From: Euryarchaeota archaeon UBA59
GTDB taxonomy: Archaea; Thermoplasmatota; Poseidoniia; Poseidoniales; Thalassarchaeaceae
Reading direction: 5' to 3'
NCBI GenBank assembly: GCA_002505495.1
Contig: DAVI01000003.1
Span: 8,606 to 20,571, forward strand
DNA: 11,966 nt
Below the pieces are notes generated by a model. It was not told where the DNA came from and searched no databases. It was given only the letters and a program-made list of their open reading frames with translations. Position 1 is the stretch's first letter; every line of letters starts with the position of its first letter. Below are positions 7,050 to 11,966 of the stretch, one piece after another. The position numbers and the translations under genes are program-made.

Positions 7050-7916
7050 ATGGAAGAGGGCGTGAGAACAATCCGGGTCGGCCATTCACCGGATCCCGAC
7101 GACGCATTCATGTTTCATGCTCTGACCACTGGCGCACTTGAGACACCGGGATTTGAATTTCAACATGTGCTTCTCGACATCGAGACCTTGAACGAAAAGG
7201 CTCTAGAGGGTGAGTACGAGGTTAGTGCAATCAGTATTCACGCATTCCCTGAAGTCTCTAAGCGCTATCATCTGATGAATTGCGGCGCAAGCATGGGGGA
7301 AGGTTACGGGCCCATGCTCGTCAGCAAGAACAAGATGAGCTTGGAGGAGGCTTGCAGCAAGACCATAGCCATTCCAGGGGAGAAAACCTCAGCTCATCTC
7401 GCTCTCAAGTTAGCTTGTGGGGAGGTGGATGTGGCTATTGTGCCATTTGACGAGATCATCCCACGAATTGAATCTGGTGAATTTGCCAGCGGAGTTATCA
7501 TCCACGAAGGCCAACTAACTTGGAAATCTCACGGTTTGAACCTACTTCTTGACTTTGGGATTTGGTGGAATGAGAGGACTGGAGGCCTACCACTTCCACT
7601 CGGTGGTAATGTCGTTAGGAAGGATTTGGGAGAGCAGTTATGTGAGGAGATCACGGCCTGGGTCAAACAGAGTATTGAACTAGCCATTTCCCAACCAGAT
7701 GAGGCGCTCAAATTTGCCCGCAAATGGGGGCGGGGAATCGATCAGGAGACTAATTCTAGGTTCGTGAAAATGTATGTCAACGACAGAACCATCGACTATC
7801 AAGAAGATGGGAGAGAGAGTATTCGCAAATTCCTTACTGAAGGCCAGAATATTGGAATGGTCGATTCAGAATTTGAAGTGAATGGAGTTTCTTTTATCGG
7901 TGCCAACGATGTCTGA
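7050..7916 (+). CDS. mqnD: 1,4-dihydroxy-6-naphthoate synthase-like protein (MqnD family)
   Basis: MqnD converts cyclic dehypoxanthine futalosine to 1,4-dihydroxy-6-naphthoate, a late ring-forming step of the futalosine route to menaquinone, in the cytosol. The 288-aa product is of normal family length and has a two-lobed periplasmic-binding-protein-like fold pattern. Landmarks: HSPDPDDAFMFHAL (12-25) at the N terminus, ISIHAFPEV (61-69), a glycine-rich GEGYGP (83-88), IPGEKTSAHLAL (108-119), the HEGQLTW motif (152-158) whose histidine corresponds to the proposed catalytic base, and LDFGIWWNERTGGLPLPLGG (167-186). The start ATG lacks an obvious ribosome binding site, consistent with a leaderless transcript. 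Its sister enzymes MqnA and MqnE lie 2.5-4 kb downstream on the other strand. A related binding protein of other function cannot be fully excluded, but the context argues for MqnD. Confidence 0.88.
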   Translation: MEEGVRTIRVGHSPDPDDAFMFHALTTGALETPGFEFQHVLLDIETLNEKALEGEYEVSAISIHAFPEVSKRYHLMNCGASMGEGYGPMLVSKNKMSLEEACSKTIAIPGEKTSAHLALKLACGEVDVAIVPFDEIIPRIESGEFASGVIIHEGQLTWKSHGLNLLLDFGIWWNERTGGLPLPLGGNVVRKDLGEQLCEEITAWVKQSIELAISQPDEALKFARKWGRGIDQETNSRFVKMYVNDRTIDYQEDGRESIRKFLTEGQNIGMVDSEFEVNGVSFIGANDV

Positions 7917-8037
7917 TACCATGAATAAACAAGGTCGTGGAAAGTGACCTGTTGAATTTTCTCGGTGGTGTGGGATTAGAGTTTTGTCGGACCTAAATTG
8001 AAACAACCAACGGTAATGCTTAGATGATTGGCTCCTT

Positions 8038-10422
8038 TTGACACCCGTGGAGAGGAGGTGTTCGACTCGCCTATGCGTGGCAACAGCAGTTGCCGCTGCG
8101 TGTTTGATACTGTCAACATTTCCCGTTGTGATTGCTGATGCGAACAACCATTTTGCCTACAGTGGTGCTGTAGATAGCCCCTATTCCAATTCCGGTTCAT
8201 TCACTCTTGCATACAGCAATGACGGTTCCTTTGTAGCAGTAGGATTTCATAGGAGCGTAGGAATCTTCGAAACTTCATCGAGGACATATGTTCGCAACAT
8301 CGATGTAGGTGACGGAGTCCGTTCAATCGCCTTTTCAGGTGATGACTCCATCATGTTTGTCGGGCTGGAAAGTCCTATGATGGAAACCGTCGCTGTTGCC
8401 CTTTTCCACACAGATGATTGGCAACGATTTGGGGTGGTGGATGACGGTTTGGAGGTTGATTCGATCAGCACCCTCGAATCGGAACAAATGTTCGCCGCGG
8501 CAAATGAGGTGAAAGGGGTAAATGAATATCAATACGACAATCCCGCCCACTCATCTGCGACCTATGATGGTGTGCACACCTCTAGAGCGACTTGTGTTGA
8601 CTATTCCCCTACGGGCAACCACCTGCTGACCGGTAGTGAAGATGGTTCGATTGTGGTTTGGAATAGGGCCGACCAGACCGTTCACCTCTCTTGGCTCTCC
8701 GACGACCCGATTGAGGATTGTGGGTTCTCTGCCTCTGGAGACACGGTGACATGGATTACTGCCTCAATAATGCAGGTCCGTGCAATGCCTTCCGGGGATT
8801 TCATGGACACAATCACACTCAACGGAGTTGCAAAGCAATTTGAGTGGAATGGAGGTGGCAATGAATTGTGGGTTATGACTGAAGTGGCTTCACCTTTGTT
8901 GCAGATATACCAGTTACCTCAAATGAATGTGATAAACACCTTTGAATTAGGTCACGATGCCCAACATTTCGCACTGTCACCCTCTGAACATGAATTCATC
9001 GTAGCGACTCTTTCATCGATTATCACCATCTATTCAGACATACCCTGGAGACCGGGCTTCGGGGAACCAGGTGTGGATGGAGACATGGATGGAATACCGG
9101 ACATTCTGGATTCGGATGATGATGGCGACGGAATCAGCGACGAATACGAATTCGTCTGTAACGAGGGTCACGATTGCCAAACCAACCCTAACATGGATTA
9201 TACCCGCGCCATCCAAATCTCGTTTGTAGGATCGACCATGACGATTCTAGATTCCGTACAGTTGAACTCCTCTCAAAGTGCTCCACTGAGAACCCTCGCT
9301 GCAGCCTCGGTAACCCCCGACAATCTAGTTGATGATGGGGAAGCGCTTCGAATGGAAAGGATGCTCTGTGGTGGAACCGATTCTGATGCAGTTATCGCCT
9401 CGTGGATGGATGCGGTCGGTTTGGAACTTACGGCAGTGTTAGACCAAAGAGTGATTTGCGATGCAAAATTAGGTCTCATTGATACTGTAAGCACAGATTC
9501 CAAAACTAGGATAACTATCCGTTGGTTCATTGAGGTGGAGTTGTCTAACAAGATCCCCCGACCGTTCAACTTGACATTCGCACCTGGAATATCTCCGCCC
9601 GCCTCGACAGTTGCAATGGCTACTCCGTCGAGCCCAATCCGGCTATCTGTCATCTATGAGGGACATACTCAATATGTCAGCGGAGCAATCTATCCCACAG
9701 ACCCAACATTTTCCATCAACATCCTTGCCCCGGAACCAGCGCAGCCCGGTCTGGTAGAGAAATCGATTGAATGGATGACCGAGAACTATTGGGCGCCACT
9801 CCTAGTATTGGTCATCGTCCCGCTCATATTCATTGTGGGTGTGCGTAGGCGGAACAGAATTCTCTTTGAGGTTAGTGATGAGGAGGAGGAGATTGTCACC
9901 CGTCGGCGCAAGTCGCGCTCGACCCAGGCCATTCGACATGAAGAGGATGAACTACTCTCATCAACTGGCAGGAGGCAACCCTCAGCACCCCCTACTATCG
10001 AACAATCCCGACCTCAGCCAAACCGGCCACCTCCCGATCAGAGGTCGATTCGCAAGGTGCGAAAAGCTCCCGGAACCGTAATTCAATCTGGCGAAGCACC
10101 AAAGGGGGAAACTTGGGACTATGGCGATCACGGTGCCTACTATGATACTGATGACCCGGACCAGCAGGACCCCTACGGTGAATCGAAGGATTTCCATGAT
10201 GAGGAACTTGAATTGAAACAATTAGCAGAGCAGATGGGAGAAGATTCCAGCCCCCCTATCGAGGAAGAGGATGGGCAGGAGACAACGGATTTTGCTGATG
10301 CACTATCGAAGTTGACCGAAACCGGTGCCGTTGTCGAACTTGAGGGAGATGAAAAACCAGCCGAAGTAAAGAAGAGGAGGGCTCCGAAAAGGCGAGCTCC
10401 GAAAAGACGGAATAAAACTTGA
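8038..10422 (+). CDS. Exported WD40-like / Asp-repeat single-pass membrane protein with charged tail
   Basis: A 794-aa surface protein of unknown function. The N terminus has a signal peptide pattern: basic residues (RR at 6-7, R11), then a hydrophobic core near 13-33 ending in IADA. Residues about 40-330 form WD40-like blades (for example GSEDGSIVVWN at 199-209). A calcium-binding, thrombospondin-type-3-like segment follows (DGDMDGIPD and DSDDDGDGISD, about 347-368), then a Cys-containing region to about 580, one membrane helix (about 586-602) and RRR as the stop-transfer signal. The cytosolic tail of about 190 residues is acidic, proline-rich and ends in KRRAPKRRAPKRRNKT. Six cysteines in the outer part could form disulfides. 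The start is TTG (8038) or GTG (8047); both keep the signal peptide. It lies 121 bases after mqnD and ends 1 base from the convergent mqnA. A role as receptor, adhesin or envelope scaffold is inference. Confidence 0.88.
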   Translation: MTPVERRCSTRLCVATAVAAACLILSTFPVVIADANNHFAYSGAVDSPYSNSGSFTLAYSNDGSFVAVGFHRSVGIFETSSRTYVRNIDVGDGVRSIAFSGDDSIMFVGLESPMMETVAVALFHTDDWQRFGVVDDGLEVDSISTLESEQMFAAANEVKGVNEYQYDNPAHSSATYDGVHTSRATCVDYSPTGNHLLTGSEDGSIVVWNRADQTVHLSWLSDDPIEDCGFSASGDTVTWITASIMQVRAMPSGDFMDTITLNGVAKQFEWNGGGNELWVMTEVASPLLQIYQLPQMNVINTFELGHDAQHFALSPSEHEFIVATLSSIITIYSDIPWRPGFGEPGVDGDMDGIPDILDSDDDGDGISDEYEFVCNEGHDCQTNPNMDYTRAIQISFVGSTMTILDSVQLNSSQSAPLRTLAAASVTPDNLVDDGEALRMERMLCGGTDSDAVIASWMDAVGLELTAVLDQRVICDAKLGLIDTVSTDSKTRITIRWFIEVELSNKIPRPFNLTFAPGISPPASTVAMATPSSPIRLSVIYEGHTQYVSGAIYPTDPTFSINILAPEPAQPGLVEKSIEWMTENYWAPLLVLVIVPLIFIVGVRRRNRILFEVSDEEEEIVTRRRKSRSTQAIRHEEDELLSSTGRRQPSAPPTIEQSRPQPNRPPPDQRSIRKVRKAPGTVIQSGEAPKGETWDYGDHGAYYDTDDPDQQDPYGESKDFHDEELELKQLAEQMGEDSSPPIEEEDGQETTDFADALSKLTETGAVVELEGDEKPAEVKKRRAPKRRAPKRRNKT
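10381..10406 (+). repeat. 15-base tandem repeat encoding the basic C-terminal tail
   Basis: GCTCCGAAAAG occurs at 10381-10391 and 10396-10406, a 15-base period that encodes two RRAPK units at the end of the surface protein. It suggests a recent slip duplication that lengthened the positively charged tail. Confidence 0.7.
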
Positions 10423-10423
10423 A

Positions 10424-11224
10424 TTATCGAAACCAATTGATTTCTTCATTCATTCCACAGACTTCGACTAAGAACTTCTCAAGTCCTTTACGACACTCAT
10501 CATCCAGTCTGTTTCTCACCTCACGAAAGTAGATTTCAACTCGTCCGACATTGAATTCACTGCGCGCTGCAGTAGATGCTACGACTGTTGCCCGCCACTC
10601 TTCATCCTGTTCGAATCTCTCCAGTTGTGAAAGTAGGTCAGAGTGAATCCGAGCGAGTTCTTCGGGAGGAGCATCCAACGTTGCCGCGAATACTCCGAAG
10701 ACCATCGGATACCCGGTGAGGCGCTTCCACTCCTCCCCAAGGTCCAACTTCACTAACTCTGGCCTTCTGGCAGCTTCATCTATGGCCCTGTCTCCAATCA
10801 ACAGGGCTGCATCACATCGCTGAAGCATTTCGTCAAGGTCGGGACCCATCTGGACTGATTCGGGAGCGTGGCCGGATTCCGCAAGCAGATAGAGCAACAA
10901 CTTTCGAGAGGTTGATGAGTCAGTTGGCATGGCAATGTCCCTGATGTCGTCCAATTCCTTTTCACTGAACAGCAACACACTACCAACCCTACCGTCAGAG
11001 GCGATACCAACATCAGGCAATAATTGCAACTTTGAGTGATGTTCAGCAAAATCGGCGGTCGGAATCGGCGCCACCAAACAATCCCGTCGCAATAGATGCC
11101 CAGTCAACCAGGCAGGGGGCGCAGGCAGAATGCTCCAACGCTCCGACAGCCCATGAAAAAGAGGATCACAGTTGACGAAAGAGACTCTGCCGACAACACT
11201 TGACCAATGTGCCACTGATACCAC
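10424..11224 (-). CDS. mqnA: Chorismate dehydratase MqnA
   Basis: MqnA removes water from chorismate to give 3-enolpyruvylbenzoate, the first committed step of the futalosine menaquinone pathway. The 266-aa product matches the family in order: GRVSFVNCDPLFHGL (12-26), VAPIPTADF (51-59), LPDVGIASDGRVGSVLLFS (69-87), DSSTSRKLL (102-110), DAALLIGDRAID (138-149) and then LDLGEEWKRLTGYPMVFGVF, all typical of MqnA. The start is GTG at 11224 or, three codons later, GTG at 11215; the latter has GGTG 6 bases upstream and would give 263 aa. It follows mqnE by 43 bases on the same strand, so the two are probably one transcript, in the order of the pathway partners (MqnE acts on the MqnA product). Its stop is 1 base from the stop of the convergent surface-protein gene. 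Confidence 0.93.
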   Translation of the reverse strand: MVSVAHWSSVVGRVSFVNCDPLFHGLSERWSILPAPPAWLTGHLLRRDCLVAPIPTADFAEHHSKLQLLPDVGIASDGRVGSVLLFSEKELDDIRDIAMPTDSSTSRKLLLYLLAESGHAPESVQMGPDLDEMLQRCDAALLIGDRAIDEAARRPELVKLDLGEEWKRLTGYPMVFGVFAATLDAPPEELARIHSDLLSQLERFEQDEEWRATVVASTAARSEFNVGRVEIYFREVRNRLDDECRKGLEKFLVEVCGMNEEINWFR

Positions 11225-11267
11225 CGGAACGCCGACGAGGCAGCCCCTGTAAAGGATGATTGTTCAC

Positions 11268-11966
11268 CTATTCGGCTGTAACTGGAAGTTTCCTACCACT
11301 AGGTGGAGGGGGAGGTTGATGACGCTTGAATCGCGAATATATCGTGTCTCTCTCAATCGGAATACCGCCAGAATCCTCTATCAGTCGCGCTAATTCCAAG
11401 CCAGTCGTGCTCAGTGGGGTCTCAGAACCGGCCAGGTGCATGATCTCCTCCTGCCCCACAGTACCATCCAAATCATCAGCACCGCCGTTGAGGGCCATGG
11501 CAGCCACAGAGTCGCCTATGTTCATTCTGTACGCTTTGATATGAGGAATGTTGTCCAACATCAACCGGGATATTGCGATGACCCTCAGTGTTTCAGCCGA
11601 ACTCGCCAATTGCGCATTGGGAAGTCTTGAGGCATCGGGAAGGAAGGGGTATGGGACGAAGCATTGGAAACCACCTGTCTCGTCTTGCAACATTCGCAAC
11701 TTGTCGAGGTGAATGATTCGCTGTTCAGCCGTCTCTATCGTCCCGAAAAGCATCGTACAATTCGTCGGAATTCCCAAACCGTGGGCAGTTCTGTGGATTT
11801 CAATATATTCTGCACTGGTCTCCTTACCCCGACATATCACATCTCGTACACCATCATCGAGGATCTCCGCCCCCCCACCGGGAAGGCAATCCAATCCCGA
11901 GGACTTCAACCGCTCCAACACCTCACTCACTGTGATGTCCTCCTGCCGTGACAGATGCTGAATCTC
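11268..11966 (-). CDS. mqnE: Aminofutalosine synthase MqnE (radical SAM), 5' end beyond window
   Basis: MqnE is a radical SAM enzyme that joins 3-enolpyruvylbenzoate (from MqnA) to the adenosyl group of SAM to make aminofutalosine. The frame is open to the right edge, giving the C-terminal 232 residues; the CxxxCxxC iron-sulfur motif is in the missing part. Landmarks in the fragment: LDCLPGGGAEIL (25-36), HGLGIPTNCTMLFGTIET (about 62-79), LRMLQDETGGFQCFVPYPF (about 90-108), SRLMLDNIPHIKAY (133-146) and GGADDLDGTV (161-170). The ADDLDGT signature fits MqnE rather than its relative MqnC, which has a GANDFGS-type motif there. The C terminus carries a short PPPPP tail. A GTG at 11930 is internal, not the start. 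It precedes mqnA by 43 bases. CofH of F420 synthesis is a related alternative, less likely given the neighbours. Confidence 0.9.
   Translation of the reverse strand, partial: EIQHLSRQEDITVSEVLERLKSSGLDCLPGGGAEILDDGVRDVICRGKETSAEYIEIHRTAHGLGIPTNCTMLFGTIETAEQRIIHLDKLRMLQDETGGFQCFVPYPFLPDASRLPNAQLASSAETLRVIAISRLMLDNIPHIKAYRMNIGDSVAAMALNGGADDLDGTVGQEEIMHLAGSETPLSTTGLELARLIEDSGGIPIERDTIYSRFKRHQPPPPPSGRKLPVTAE

Noticed and set aside
7932..7960. Possible terminator after mqnD (AGGTC/GACCT stem followed by TTTT)
   Set aside because: The stem is only 5 bp with a 9-base loop and the T-run is short and separated, so chance is as likely.
8054..8060. A strong Shine-Dalgarno-like GGAGGTG shortly after the start of the surface-protein gene
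   Set aside because: The in-frame GTG after it (8077) is 16 bases away and would remove the basic part of the signal peptide; the ATG at 8073 is out of frame and soon hits a stop. It is best read as the codons for the Arg-rich N terminus.
11268..11966. CofH or MqnC as the identity of the right-edge radical SAM gene
   Set aside because: The ADDLDGT motif and direct linkage to mqnA favour MqnE; MqnC normally has GANDFGS-type residues there, and no F420 gene is nearby.

Overview
The window reads as a compact archaeal genome segment of moderate GC with almost no intergenic space. Archaeal origin is supported by a eukaryote/archaeal-type small primase subunit (PriS) and by weak or absent ribosome binding sites at several starts. 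Secreted or membrane proteins with WD40-like blades, a calcium-binding aspartate repeat and proline- or lysine-rich tails, together with futalosine-pathway menaquinone genes, suggest a Thermoplasmatota lineage, possibly a planktonic marine one (Poseidoniales-like). That placement is inference from gene content, not a phylogenetic result.

Layout from left to right. (1) 1-2249, minus: methionyl-tRNA synthetase with a fused C-terminal tRNA-binding domain, cut by the left edge. (2) 2429-3502, plus: a CNNM/CorC-like DUF21-CBS membrane protein, divergent from metG. (3) 3573-6935, minus: a run of four genes, transcribed from right to left: a 64-aa zinc-ribbon protein, priS, an unrecognised proline-rich acidic protein that ends in two copies of a 32-residue 'MPDE' repeat, and an RDD-like membrane protein with a histone-H1-like basic N-terminal tail. 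The last two genes are 4 bases apart and are surely co-transcribed. (4) 7050-7916, plus: MqnD-like enzyme of the futalosine pathway. (5) 8038-10422, plus: a large single-pass surface protein with an exported WD40-like region, a calcium-binding Asp repeat, one membrane segment and a long charged cytosolic tail. (6) 10424-11966, minus: mqnA (chorismate dehydratase) and the 3' part of mqnE (aminofutalosine synthase), the latter cut by the right edge.

Three of the enzymes for making menaquinone from chorismate through futalosine (MqnA, MqnE, MqnD) lie within 5 kb, split over both strands around the surface protein. MqnC and the nucleosidase step are not seen here. I see no rRNA, tRNA, CRISPR array, insertion sequence, phage gene or recognised defence system, and no stretch above 300 bases lacks a gene. 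The least explained part is the MPDE-repeat protein and its RDD partner next to primase, followed by the WD40/Asp-repeat membrane protein.
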